Positions 46,463-58,140 are shown, numbered from the stretch's first letter. The stretch: 64,000 nucleotides of DNA from Chamaecrista fasciculata (GCA_003254925.1 QANZ01031399.1:1836-65835), one strand, 5' to 3'. Numbers and translations: made by a program. Notes: generated by a model from the sequence alone, not told the origin.

Positions 46463-47055
46463 TTTTTTATATATATGAAGACTCTCTTTAAGTTTCAAAA
46501 CATACAAGGAAGAATGTATGAGAATAAAAAATTAATAGTTTTATTTCTTATCTACAGGATATATACAATTCTAATGATAAGAAGCTGAATCAAGTATTCT
46601 TTTTAATTTCTTCCTTCTCAAGTTTGGTCCGTCTAAACGTAAGAGGACCATTGTGATGATGTGATCTATCTCTGACTCTCTTTTTCCACTCTGGATCCAC
46701 AAGACTAAATTTTCAAGGAAAAGAAACCTTATAAGAAAATGGGAATATCTTATATATCTTGGCTTGTAACGATTAAGGAGCCATAGAACAAGAATTAAAT
46801 CAAACAAGTCTTCATATAAAATAAAAATATTAGAAACTAATTTTGAATAAAGACTAAAAAGTAATTGACAACAAGTATGCCAAGATGTTTTTGCATAATG
46901 TAGAGAGAGCCTCAACATATCAATTATAGATAATATTTTATTACTTTCTCATAAAAACAAATGGACAAATGAAGAAATTACATAAATAGAGACAGAATAA
47001 GCTTAGAAGCCTTGATTGGTTATGTTAGTATGTTTCTCATTTTTATTATATTTAA

Positions 47056-48003
47056 GGGTAAAATGCACTTTAGTACCCTGTGGTTAGGACCGAATCCCCT
47101 TTGGTACCCTGAAAAAAAAAATTGACACTTTGGTACCCTCAGGTTTGAGCCATTAGCACTTTGGTACCCTGTGGTTATTTTCCGTCAATATTTAACAAGA
47201 AGTGCTGACGTGGCTCAATCTTAGCCGTCGATTTCTACTGCATCTTATTTGTTAGTTTCTATTGCTGCTTAAACCATATTTCACTTTTCAATAAGATTTT
47301 TTTGTGCGTTTAGGTCCTCTCTCTCTTTGGTAAAACGAATCAAAACACAACAAACTAAAAGAATGAATGGAGGTTTGTACAATTTCATTTCAAGAACTAG
47401 AGAGTTAATATGGGTACGTAGGACTAAATAACATTTATTTTTCAGATTTATGACTGATATGTAATTATCTCTTTTTTTCTATTTTCCAAAATTACATTTT
47501 GACCTCAAAAAGTTTTTTATAATTTTTATTTTAGTCCTCAAATATCATGATCTAGGGACTTTTTTTGTAAATTTTGAAAGTAATTGGGGTATTCTATAAT
47601 TTTTGCAAAAAATTTGTTAAGTTTATTTTCTCACCATCGAACCACACAGTTTTAGGAATAAACTGCATTTTATTTTCCATATTTAGGACTAATCTGTAAT
47701 TTTAATTTTTTTCCAATATTTTTCATAATTACATTTTGACCCCAAAATTTTGTTATAATTTCATTTTAGTCATCAAATATTATGATTTAGGGACGTTTTT
47801 GAAATTTTGAAACTATTTGGAGGAATTTTGGTAAATTTTGCAAAAGTATTAACAATTTTCCATTAAATCTTGAAGGAAAATAACCACAAGGTACCAAAGT
47901 GCTAACAGTGCAAACCTCAGGGTACCAAAGTGTCAAATTTTGTCTTTCAGGGTACCAAAATGGATTCGGTCCAAACCACAAGGTACCAAAATGCATTTTA
48001 CCC
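47056..48003. mobile_element. Mutator-like MITE with perfect 9-bp duplication
   Basis: A 948-bp element with ends gggtaaaatgcactttagta and taccaaaatgcattttaccc. It is flanked by tatatttaa at 47047-47055 and 48004-48012. Each arm has several ctttggtaccct words. The core (about 47440-47860) holds two copies of the module also seen at 1915-2400. It splits copy 3 of the long-inverted-repeat element, whose uninterrupted form (ttaattatatttaatttta) is seen at about 49026 and 53836. Confidence 0.88.
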
Positions 48004-48210
48004 TATATTTAATTTTACTAAATGCACATTGAAACTAGATTTTGTAATTAATAAAAATTTACTTATATATATGTATATGCTAAGGAAGTGAAATGTGTAA
48101 TAAATGTCAGAAGGATATAATCATTTCAATTTTCAATATGTAAAAAATAAGAAGAAAGTCCAAAATAGCCTTGTTCGTAAAGTCTTGTTACCTCGTGTTT
48201 TTACATTTAG

Positions 48211-48835
48211 GCAAAAGTCCTATTTTGATCCCTAATGTTTGCTCAAAGTTCTATTTTGGTGGTTAATGTTTTTTCGTCCCCGAAGTTTCGAAAATGTTTT
48301 ACCATTAATCCCTGGCTGATTTCTATCCACTTTTTATTGCTTTTTATATATCAAAAATTTTTCTCATTTGCGATTACACTGATCTCTTTTGTAATAGGGA
48401 TTGAAAGGCAAAAAAATTATAAAATGAGGCCTAAATATATAAAATCCCTCTCCTCCTCCTCATTCATCAATTTTAATCCCTCTCCTACGGCCCACCACCA
48501 CCACTCCTCCCCTTCCTTTTCCACCAACATCATCTTCTTGTCTCCTCCTCTTTCTTATTCTTGTTCTTTTTCTCCCTCTTTCTTCAAGTCATTCGATGCA
48601 CACTCCGACATCGCCGATAGTGCATCCGTGCTCCTTCAGTTTTGTAATGACTCAACTTCCTTCCTTGTTCACATTTTTCTTGCTTCCGCTATCTCAATCT
48701 AATTCGGCTTCTTATCATTTAAATTTTATATATCTATTACTTATCAAATAAAACTATTAATTTTTTTTATAACATACATTCTCCCTTGTATTTTAATGTG
48801 TATAAATTAAAGATAGTCTTCATTTAAAATAAAAA
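48211..48835. other. MITE half and a duplicated fragment, no gene
   Basis: The start (gcaaaagtcctattttgatcc) is a one-sided MITE-like piece. The open frame at 48235-48702 has no recognisable domain, and its last third (gtaatgactcaacttcc...) is long-inverted-repeat sequence. Confidence 0.4.
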
Positions 48836-49278
48836 TATTGGTAATTAGTTTTCAATCAAGCATGATAAATAATTGACAACAAGTACGCCAACATGTTTTT
48901 ACATATATCAAATACCAATAATATTTATTACTTACTTAAAAATGATGGAAAAATGAAGAAATTACATAAATCGAGGCAAAACAAGCTAATAGGCATTATT
49001 TTTTGTATTAATATGTTTCTCTTTTTAATTATATTTAATTTTAGTAAATTTAATAATGAAATTAGATTTTGTTATTAATAGAAATTTGCATTTATATAGG
49101 TGTACTTAAGGCAGTAAAAATATGTAATAAATACCAAAAGAATTTAGGAGATAATTGATTTTTTTGGGAGATAATTATTTCAATATATAGAGAAAAAGTT
49201 CAATAGAGGCTAGGGCAACATGTTCATAAAGTTATGTTACCTTGTGTTTTTTACCTGTTATTGTATATTTAAAATTAA

Positions 49279-49755
49279 CATCGATGGGTCTGTTCATCCC
49301 GGCGGTTGAAGTGTTTGTGGTGGCGTGCTTTGTGACGATTATGGCCGTTGGATATATAGCTTTGCCCATCGCTTGGGAGTTTGTTCTATCAACATGACTG
49401 AACTTTATGCCATCTTGAATGCTATGTTACTTGTTGTAAAGTTTGGTTTTAAAGGTGTTAACTTTGAGTTTGATTCCCAAGTGGTTGTCCTTCTCTCAAC
49501 TAATGGGGTTGCTAAAACCCACCCGTGGAGCAGTTTGGTCCTGTAGATTTGAAGTTTGCTGCATGATGAGGTGAACACTTTCACTTTGAAGCATGCCTAT
49601 TGTGAAAGCAATTTTGTTGCTGATAGATTAGCCAATCATGCGCACTCCCTCCTTGTTAGTTTACATGAGCTGCCAAGTGTTATTCCTATTTGTAGAGATA
49701 GCTTAATTTCTGATTGTAGAGGTGTTATTTTCCCTCGAGTGGTCTCTGCCGTGTA
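49279..49755 (+). pseudogene. LINE-type RNase H domain remnant, copy A
   Basis: One frame reads INIDGS, GGVLCDDYGRWI, MTELYAILNAML, FEFDSQVVVLL and NFVADRLANHA. This is the usual D-E-D-D layout of the RNase H domain at the end of plant L1 ORF2. The frame is broken by a stop after HPGG and two stops after WSSLVL. It ends at 49755, followed by a short A-rich tail, so it looks like a severely truncated LINE insertion. It differs from the RNase H of the intact LINE at 23867. Copy B is at 54080-54545. Confidence 0.8.
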
Positions 49756-49789
49756 GGCACTCTTGAGCTTTCGTTTGCTTACCAGAAAA

Positions 49790-49995
49790 AATTAGGCCCA
49801 CATCGCTTAGGTTGACAAGCATTCTCCCACTACCTATCAATAAATAGATCTCCCCTTTTCTTCTTCTAACACATACTAAATACTAATCTTTGGAAGAGCT
49901 GATTCTCCCATATTTCAAGATCGAGCCTCAAACTAATTTCATGTTATCACGCCTCAAGAGGTAAAGCTTCTTTCTCTATCAATTCATTTTATTTT
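49790..49995 (+). promoter_or_regulatory. Promoter-like segment with USE-like and TATA motifs, copy A
   Basis: Contains cccacatcg (49797-49805), then 33 nt, then a TATA-like aataaata (49839-49846), and about 115 nt further on a splice-donor-like caagaggtaaag (about 49957-49968). See copy B for the better-preserved upstream motif. Confidence 0.4.
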
Positions 49996-51771
49996 ATTTT
50001 TATTCATTGTTTTTTTATTTTTTCTTTCTATTTTTATGCTTTTTATGCTTTTCTTTCTTTTTATTTAGTTTTTGGTCTATTTAAGTTAAATAATTTTAGT
50101 AAAAGTATACGCAATATACATATTCATTTCTATAATTAGTATAAGATAACCTTCAATCTGAGACTTTTTAGAGTGTTTTACATCTTCACTGTAAACTAAA
50201 TAGAATTAGCCCGTTTATACTTTTAAGAATTAGTTTTTCAAAATAAGTCTTGTTGACTATTTTTAATTTTTTTAAAAAAAATCAAATTTAATTTAATAGT
50301 TTCTAAAATAATTGACAAGAAATCCATTTTTTTTCCTTTGAAACTATTACTAATCTAGTTCTTTATTACTCATGAAACATAATTTAAATTCAAGTTCATA
50401 ACTTTAATTACTTTTAACTATAGCGTCAATGATATGATCAAAGCTACTACTACTAGTAGTAGGAGTTTCTATTAAAATTTATAAAAATTGATAAGGTAGA
50501 AATTCACTTAGCATATCGATATGTTTTCATAATTGTTAAAGATTATGACTTAACTACATGATACCAATCTTAAGGCTTATTGAAGATTGTTACCATGTTA
50601 GTTTGATATTATTCTAATTTAATTTGATCACATTGGTTTATCATATATACTTTGTCTCCCATTTACATTGTCTTTAATTTCTCCTTCAATCATTTTCATT
50701 TCATGCTAAATTGTATTAATGGATGTATAATATTATATTCTTTCCGTCTTTTTACAAGGTAAATCTTGCTTTTACGTTGTGACCAACAAAAATTTCCGTT
50801 TAATTATGAAATTAAAATGGTCTTCAAGTAGTATTATTTTGTAAAATTAAATTTTTTTTTTACTAATGTACAATTCTTTTGATTATGTTGAGTTGATAAC
50901 TTATAAATATCATTTATCGTTATGAAAGATGTTGTGTAAACAATGTGCAACAAACTTTTCAACTTCCACTTGGAATATTGAAAAGGACAATATTTTTTTA
51001 TAAAAAGAGAAATTCATTAAAGAAAATGCAAGTAATACGAAACATTAAATCCTCAGGCTGTTGAAGGCAAGAAGACAACAAAACTGAAACTAAAGCAATT
51101 TGGAGATTTTTATGAAATTTTGATGATAAAAAAATTTCATTACTTGAAGCAACAACCTTCGTGCAAACATCCTCAAAGATGCAACAACAAAACTCACACA
51201 AGGTGCTAGTCCTTCTCCTTTTATATTCTATTTATTTATTTCTAGCCTTTTGAAATGGGAAAATAGGACAAAAAAAAGTTGTTTTAGAGCATGAAAACTA
51301 TCCACTTTTACGGATAGAAATTTTAACTTTTGTTCCTTGACATCTTATTGGCTGAAAGTTTTGCAATCTATGTACATGTATCATTGAAACCTTGGTCCTT
51401 TTTCTTGTCTCCTCTCCTTAGTTACTTATACAACAATATAGTTTTCTGTGTTTATGTAATCTATTTTTATAATAAAAAATTACATGCTACGTATGTGTTT
51501 TTTTTTAAAGAAAGTTTATACGTTACACATAATTTTATAATGATAGTAGATTTTAATACAGTAGCTATCCCTTGTTAGAATGATATTAGAATGTTTGGGA
51601 AGGATCTTAGAATTTTTTGTTTATTATTAACTGGTTGGATAAATGGAAGGTATGGACCTTGGTAGAGGTTAGTGACTGTGATGGTTTCGTGTTTTGTTTT
51701 GTTTAGTTTTTTTTTAAATGGAGTTGTCACACCATTCTGTTCAGTAAATGATAATTTTTTTTGGATTAATT

Positions 51772-51947
51772 TTAATTTGGTTTAACCACTGGCATCAAGA
51801 TCTAATCAAAGATATGACTCAGCTGTTGACAATGGATAATATAAGATATGAGTTCAGATTTTTGTCCAATTTGTTAGCTGCTAGACCAAGTTTGAATCTT
51901 GCATATGCTGCTAGTAGTTGTTTGAGTCGCAACTCTATTTTTTTCTA
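51772..51947 (+). pseudogene. Gene fragment, TOPLESS-like, copy A (deleted)
   Basis: Reads FNHWHQDLIKDMTQLL, TMDNIRYE and onward to a stop at 51946-51948. It matches copy B at 57288-57507 but lacks the 68 bp that code for NDRAKALDILLKDLKKL there. The deletion end points share gtttaa. See copy B for the family argument. Confidence 0.4.
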
Positions 51948-52170
51948 GTTGATAGGCTAATTAGAGTAGGCTTCCACATAAGTCCTTGCTCTGTTTTGTT
52001 CCAAATCATTTCCCACCAAGTGTTCTTTCGCTGCTCTGTGAGTGACAATCGACAATCATTAGTCTGTGTGCCAAACGTCGCACTGATTTCTCCGTGTTTA
52101 TTTGCAGTTCTTCTCACCAGGTTGCTTTCCTATGTCACATTCTAGTAATTTTCCTTCAATTCATACGATC

Positions 52171-53627
52171 AAATTGTTCGATTATGGACTATAATTGTTG
52201 TTTTTGTCGATTTTCCTTGGTCAATCTCTGTTACTGTTGATTATAAATTCAATTATTCTGGTCAATTATGGTATCTGAGTTTATTCGCTCGTTGGAATTT
52301 GGTTTCTTATAATAAAAGGTTATGAAGAGCTTGCTAATATTAATACTAGAGATTTGTTTAAAGTGTGAAACTATGGCTGAATTATAATAAAAGGTTTATG
52401 CATAATAGACGATCACAACTACAACAATGATAATAGGCCCAAAGGTTTATGTATGAAATATTGGTTGTACAATTGACGAAAAAAATTTTGAGGGCACAAC
52501 CGAAATTGACCTCATACTTTGAGGGTACCAAGGCAAGAATGCTTTTACCTCATTAGTATTGAAACAACTATCTCCTCAATTCTTCCTGCATTTATTATAC
52601 ATTTTCACTTCTTTAACTAATGTATATAAATGTAAATCTTTCTTAGTTACAAAATCCAATTTCAATATTGCATTTAATAAAATCAAATACAATTAAAAAG
52701 AGAAACAAATAACACAGTAAATCAAGGCCTCTTAGCTTGTTTTGCCTCTATTTACTTAATTTCTTTAGTTGACCACCTTTTGTAAGAATGTAATAAAAAG
52801 CTATTGATATTTGATATATTGAGATTCTCTCTACTTTATGCAAAAACGTGTTAACGTACTTGTTGTCAATTATTTATTAGGCTTGATTCAAAATAAATTA
52901 CCAATATTTTTTTTATATGAAGCTCTCTTTAATTTATACAAAATACAAGGGAGAATGTATGTGAAGAAAAGATTGATAGTTTTATTTTGGCCAAAGTGCG
53001 AATTTGGTCCTGTAACTTTGCTCCAGGTCCCAAATCAGTCTTATAACTTTTTTTGTTTCGAATTTGGTCCTGTATCTTGCTCTAGGTCCCAAATCAGTCC
53101 TACATTTATTTTTGTCTCAGTTATGGTCTCATACGTTTTGAAAACCACCCACCGTTAGTCCAACGTCCATTTTAAATTACAATTTAGTCCTGAAAACTTC
53201 AAGTCCCTTTCACTTTAGTCCCTGACTATCAAAATGAAAGTGAAAGAGCATCCCTGAAGATTGTCAAACCATACATCTTGGTCCATAATCCATGAATTCT
53301 TCATGAAATGGAATAGAGATGCAAAAACAACAAAAATTAAAGCAAATGGCAGAGGGACCAAAACGGAAAACGTAGAAAATTTAAAACCCACCGGAAAATG
53401 CCCTAAACTCACTGAAAAACGTACGGAAAGCGCCGAGAAACTCCTGAACTCATCCAAAAACCCCAATCATCACTGAAATCTCACTCAAATAATCGCCCTC
53501 AAATGCTATAAGAAAGAGTTTTTTAAAATACAAACTTTTGAGGAGGGAGGTGATAGAAGAAATGTAAAGGATTTCAGAACTTCTCTCTTGGAATCACCCA
53601 ATGTAAGGGAATCTTCTATGAATAATA
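52171..53627. repeat. Partial long-inverted-repeat element (left arm) and MITE half
   Basis: The part 52440-52990 matches 42060-42446 plus 43091-43290, including the shared junction with the ggtacc-type MITE and an uninterrupted LINE target site at about 52796. From 52988 a one-sided MITE (gtgcgaatttggtcctg words) follows. The part 53250-53620 holds nothing recognisable. Confidence 0.55.
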
Positions 53628-54079
53628 TTGGTAATTAATTTTCAATCAAGCATAATAAATAATTGACAACAAGTACGCCAACACGTTTTTGCATAATCTT
53701 GAAAGGCCTCAATATATCAAATATCAATAATATTTATTACTTACTTAAAAATGAAGGACAAATGAAGAAATTACATAAATTGAGGCAAAACAAGCTAAGA
53801 GGCATTATTTTTTGTATTAATATTTTTCCCTTTTTAATTATATTTAATTTTAGTAAATCAAATAATGAAATTATATTTTGTTATTAATAGAAATTTGCAT
53901 TTATATAGGTGTACTTATGGAAGTAAAAGTCTGTAATAAATGCCAAAAGAATTGAGGACATAATTGATTTTTTGGGAGATAATTGTTTCAATATATAGAG
54001 AAAAATTTCAATAAAGGCTAGGGCACCATGTTCATATATGTTACCTTGTGTTTTTTACCTGTTATTGTATATTTTAGAT

Positions 54080-54545
54080 TAACGTTGATGGGTATGTTCA
54101 TCCTAGCGGTCGAAGTGCTTCTTGTGGCGTGCTTCTTGGGATATAGCTTTCCTCATCACTTGGGAGTTTGTTCTATCAACATGGCGGAACTTTATGCCAT
54201 CTTGAATGCTATGTTACTTGTTGTCAAGTTTGGTTTTAAATAGGTTACCTTTGAATCTGATTCCCAAGTGGATGTCCTTTTCTCAACCAATGGGGTTGCT
54301 AAAACCCACCCGTGTAGCAGTTTGGTCCTGCAGATTTGAAGTTTGCTGCATGATGACGTGAACTATTACACTTTGAAGCATGCCTACCATGAAAGGAATT
54401 TTGTTGCTGATAGATTAGCCAATCATGCGAACTCCCTCCGTGTTGGTTTACATGAACTGCCAAGTGTTATTCCTATTTGTAGAGATAGCTTAATTTCTGA
54501 TTGTAGAGGGGTTGTTTTCCCTCGGGTGGTCTGTAGGCACTCTTG
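54080..54545 (+). pseudogene. LINE-type RNase H domain remnant, copy B
   Basis: Reads VDGYVHPSGRSASCGVL, then after a short deletion MAELYAILNAML, a stop after FGFK, FESDSQVDVL, a stop after LVLQI, and NFVADRLANHA. The first stop of copy A is absent (arginine codon instead), but new stops exist, so both copies decayed independently from a common ancestor. Confidence 0.8.
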
Positions 54546-54569
54546 AGCTTTCGTTTGCTTACCCAAAAA

Positions 54570-54760
54570 ATTTAGTCCCACATCGCTTAGATTTCAAAGC
54601 ATTCTCCCTTTACTTATCAATAAATAGATCTCCCCATGTCTTCTCCCAACACATACTAAATACTAATCTTTGGAAGAGTTAAATCTAGCTTATTTCAAGA
54701 TCGAGCCTCTAACTTATCTCATGTTATCACGCCTCAAGAGGTAAGGCTTCTTTCTCTATC
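54570..54760 (+). promoter_or_regulatory. Promoter-like segment with snRNA-type USE and TATA, copy B
   Basis: gtcccacatcg (54575-54585) is an exact match to the plant snRNA upstream sequence element RTCCCACATCG. A TATA-like aataaata follows at 54619-54626, about 42 bp away centre to centre. Downstream is a leader and a donor-like caagaggtaagg (about 54736-54747). The downstream sequence does not match any U-snRNA that I know, so the promoter may belong to a repeat or a lost gene. Confidence 0.45.
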
Positions 54761-54901
54761 AATTCATTTTATTTTATTTTTATTTTGTTTTTTATTTTTT
54801 GTTTCTATTTTCTTTCTTAGCTAAATCTTTTTTTTGCTTTTCTTTCTTTTTATTTAGTTTTTGTTCTATTTAAGTTAAATAACTGTAATAAAAGTATAGG
54901 C

Positions 54902-55409
54902 AAGGCTCGAGACCCGGCCCAGTCAGAACCCTGGTCAGGCCGAGCCGGGTCACCGGGTCAAGTCGGGCCCAACCGAGCCAAATTTATTTTTTAAATTTTA
55001 AATATTTATTATTTAAGTTACTTATTCATTATATATGATTTTTAACTTGTATATATGGATCAAAAAATTAATTTTGGATCACTTTAATGATGTCTTTATT
55101 ATTAAAAATATTTAATTTCATTTATTTGTTAATAAACTATTGATTTAATTGAGATTAAGTATATATTTTATGTATTTTTTAATGTACAATTTATAAAAAT
55201 AAGAATACATATATATTTTCTATAATAAAAAAGAATGATTTGTAAGAAAATATAAATATATATAATAAACAAAAATAAAAATTTAATAATGAGAAAACCC
55301 CGGGCCGAGCCTGGTCTAGGACACCTAAACCCGGTACCCAGCCCGGACTGATTTTTGACCCGGCCCCATTTCAAAAAAGTGATCGGGTCGGGTCAAGTAT
55401 GTACACCCC
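54902..55409. mobile_element. MITE inserted in copy B, empty site in copy A
   Basis: About 508 bp with ends rich in acccggcccag/gggccgag and a right end gggtcaagtatgtacacccc, a familiar plant MITE terminus. Copy A at about 50105-50150 continues without it (aaaagtatacgca...ataattagtataag). The exact duplication is unclear because the left flank has changed. Confidence 0.7.
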
Positions 55410-57287
55410 TAATAATTAGTATAAGATAAACTTCAATCTGAGACATTTTAGATTGTTTTACATCTTCACTATAAACCAAATAGAATTAGCTCGTTTATAC
55501 TTTTAAGAATTAATTTTTCTAAATAAGTCCTGTTGACTTTTTAAATTTTTAAAAAAATCAAAATTAATTTTATATTTTCTAAAAAAATTGAGAAGAAATC
55601 CAATTTTTTTCCTTTGAAACTTTTACTAATCTATTTTTTTTTTACTAATCATGAAACATAATTTAAATTCAAGTTCATAACTGTAATTACTTTTAACTAT
55701 ATCATCAATGATATGATCAAAAACTACTAATACTAGTAGCAGGAGTGTTAGAGATTATGACTTAACTACGTGATACCAATCTTACGGCTTATTGAAGAGT
55801 GTGCCCATGTTAGTTTTGATGTTATTCTAATTTAATTTGATCACATTGGTTTATCATATATAATTTGTCTCACATTTACATTGTCTTTAATTTCTCCTTC
55901 AATCATTTTCATTTTATGCTAAACTGTATTAATGTATGTATAATATTAGATTCTTTCCATATTTTTTCAAGGTAAATCTTGCTTTTACGTTGTGACAAAC
56001 AAAAATTTCTGTTTAATTATGAAATTAAAATGGACTTCAAGTAGTATTATTTTGTAAAATTAAAATTGTTTTATTAATATATAATTCTTTTGATTATATT
56101 GAGTTAATAACTTATAAATATCATTTATCATTTCGAAAGATGTTGTGTAAACAATGTGCAACAAACTTGTCAACTTCCACTTGGAATATTGAAAAGAACA
56201 ATATTTTTTTGATAAAAGAGAAATTCATTAAAGAAAATGCAAGTAACACAGAACATTAAATCCTCAGGCTATCGAAGGCATGAAGACAACAGTACTGAAA
56301 CTAAAGTTATTTGGAGATTTTTATGAAATGTTGATCATAAAAAAATTTCATTACTTGAAGCAACAACCTACGTCCAAACAGCCTCAAAGATGCAACAACA
56401 AAACTCACACAAGGTGCTAGTCCATTTCCTTTTATATTCTATTGATTTATTTTATCGCTATTCTAGATTGTGCGTGATTGGTTCTTTATTTGAAATCTAA
56501 TGTGTCATTGAAATCTTCTATCTAAAATTTTGATCTATAATGATTCACTCTAAGTCACAAGGTTATAGTTGCATCACAAGTGAGTGTAGTCTCATTGTTC
56601 ATCTTTTTTTTTTTATGTGAAGACTCTTTTGCTTTCATAACTACAGCATTAGTTGCTCTTCAAATATGAGTTTGTTCTCACGTTTTGTATTTATAAGACT
56701 TGGATCCTCTATAATTAAAAGCCTCTATTGTTCTCTGAATTTTCGGAAATATAGATCATTTGATTAATCAAACAAATTCATAACTTGCCACTTGGCCTTT
56801 GGATTAAATGAATGGAAGTTGGAGTCTTGGCACTTGATTGAGAGGGTAATGGCAATCTATGTACATGTATCATTGAAACCTTGGTCCTTTTTCTTGTCTC
56901 CTCTCCTTAGTTACATATATAACAATATAGTTTTTTGTGTTTATGTAATCTAATTTTTTAATAAAAAATTATATGCTATGTATGTGTTTTTTTTTTAAAG
57001 AAAGTTTACATGTTACACATAATTTTATAATGATACTAGATTTTAATCCAGTAGCTATCCCTGGTTAAAATGATATTAGAATGTTTGGGAAGGATCTTAG
57101 ATTTTTTTATGTTTCTTATTAACTAGTTGGATAAATGGAAGGTATGGACCTTTGTAGAGGTTAGTGACTGTGATGGTTTCGTGTTTGGTTTTGTTTTGTT
57201 TATTTTTAATGCAGTTGTCACACCATTCAATTCAGTAAACGATAATTTGTTTGGGATTAATTTTAATTTGGTTTAAACATTTATCAG

Positions 57288-57507
57288 GAATGATCGTGCC
57301 AAGGCTTTAGATATCCTATTGAAGGATCTGAAGAAATTGTTTAACCACTGGCATCAAAATCTAATCAAAGATATGACTCAGCTGTTGATAATGGATAATA
57401 TAAGATATGAGTCCAGATTTTTGTCCAATTTGTTAACTGCTAGACCAAGTTTGAATCTTGCATATGCTGCTAGTAGTTGTTTGAGTCGCAACTCTATCTT
57501 TTTCTAG
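57288..57507 (+). pseudogene. Exon fragment resembling TOPLESS/TPR N-terminal region
   Basis: After an acceptor-like ttatcag the frame reads RNDRAKALDILLKDLKKL, then NLIKDMTQLLIMDNIR. This recalls the CTLH/CRA part of TOPLESS-family co-repressors, where NDRAKA-(V)-(D/E)-I-L-x-K-DLK and (E)ITQLLTL-x-N-(F)-R are conserved. The C-terminal third (LTARPSLNLAYAASS) does not fit that family, and the frame stops at 57505-57507. Neighbouring exons are absent, so this is at most a captured or decayed exon. A WD40-repeat protein of another LisH-CTLH group is possible. Confidence 0.45.
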
Positions 57508-57939
57508 TTGATAGGCTAATTAGAGTAGGCTTCCACATAAGTCCTTGCTCTATTTTGTTCCATATCATTTCCCCACCAAGTGTTTTCCCTCTCTTTCATT
57601 TTCCCTCACTCTCAGTTTCATTCCTTCACTCTAATCAACCTTCTCTTTCATTAAACCCTAAAATTGATGCTTCTCTTTCACTGCTTTGTGTGCCATCAAC
57701 GCTTCTCTTTCGCTGCTATGTGAGCGACAATGGACGACAATCACAATCGTTGTTCTAAGTGCCAAACGCCGCACTTATTTCTCCATGTTTATTTGCAGTT
57801 CTTCTCACCAGGTTGCTTTCCTATGTCACATTCTATTAATTTTCCTTCAATTCATAGGGTCAAATTGTTCGAGGAGCATCATGGCAGGAGACGCCACCAG
57901 AATGAGAGGATTCTTCTATCATCATTCTTAGAAACAAAA

Positions 57940-58140
57940 CAGAGTTATTTTAGTAAATGTATGTAATATTGAAATTGGATTTTGTAATTGATAAAATTGT
58001 ATATTTATATATGTACAATTAAGAATGTCAAATTTTGCAATAAGTGTTGGAAGAATTAGGAGATAATTGTTTCAATACATATCAAAAAAAAAGAAGAAGA
58101 AGAAAGTCCAATAGAGGTTAAGGAAGCATGTTCGTAAATA
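57940..58140. repeat. Outer arm of the long-inverted-repeat element, partial copy
   Basis: Matches 48000-48160 and 35567-35670 (ttttgtaattgataaaa, ggagataattgtttcaat, agaagaaagtccaatagagg). Confidence 0.6.

Larger units (their letters stand above)
45660..48210. repeat. Long-inverted-repeat element, copy 3, with two nested MITEs
   Basis: The left arm starts near ccaattgtctcctcaattc and the right arm ends near cattttcaatatgtaaaa...agtcc. The arms and centre match copies at 32637 and 42180. Two younger elements, 46035-46462 and 47056-48003, interrupt it. Removing them leaves a structure of about 1.1-1.2 kb. Non-coding. Confidence 0.65.
48840..52170. repeat. Duplicated block, copy A
   Basis: Aligns in order with 53628-57870. 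The order of parts is a long-inverted-repeat arm, the RNase H pseudogene, a promoter-like segment, an intron-like AT-rich stretch, and a short gene fragment ending in tatttgcagttcttctcacc. Copy A lacks a MITE and a 68-bp piece that copy B has, and differs over about 51240-51350. Confidence 0.75.
53628..57870. repeat. Duplicated block, copy B
   Basis: Second copy of the block at 48840-52170, in the same orientation about 4.8 kb downstream. It contains an extra MITE (54902-55409), a different stretch at about 56450-56850, and an extra 5'-leader-like stretch at about 57585-57715. Identity by eye is high but clearly below 100%, so the duplication is not very recent. Confidence 0.75.

Noticed and set aside
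48235..48702. A 155-codon plus-strand open frame
   Set aside because: It crosses from a MITE piece into long-inverted-repeat sequence and has no domain; low-complexity Ser/Phe-rich translation.
49797..49990. A U-snRNA gene after the USE and TATA motifs
   Set aside because: The downstream sequence does not begin like U1, U2, U4 or U5 and lacks an Sm-site and end-box arrangement that I could recognise.
57477..57966. Overlapping plus-strand open frames of 78-93 codons
   Set aside because: They use different frames of a leader-like stretch in duplicated block B and are not conserved in block A.
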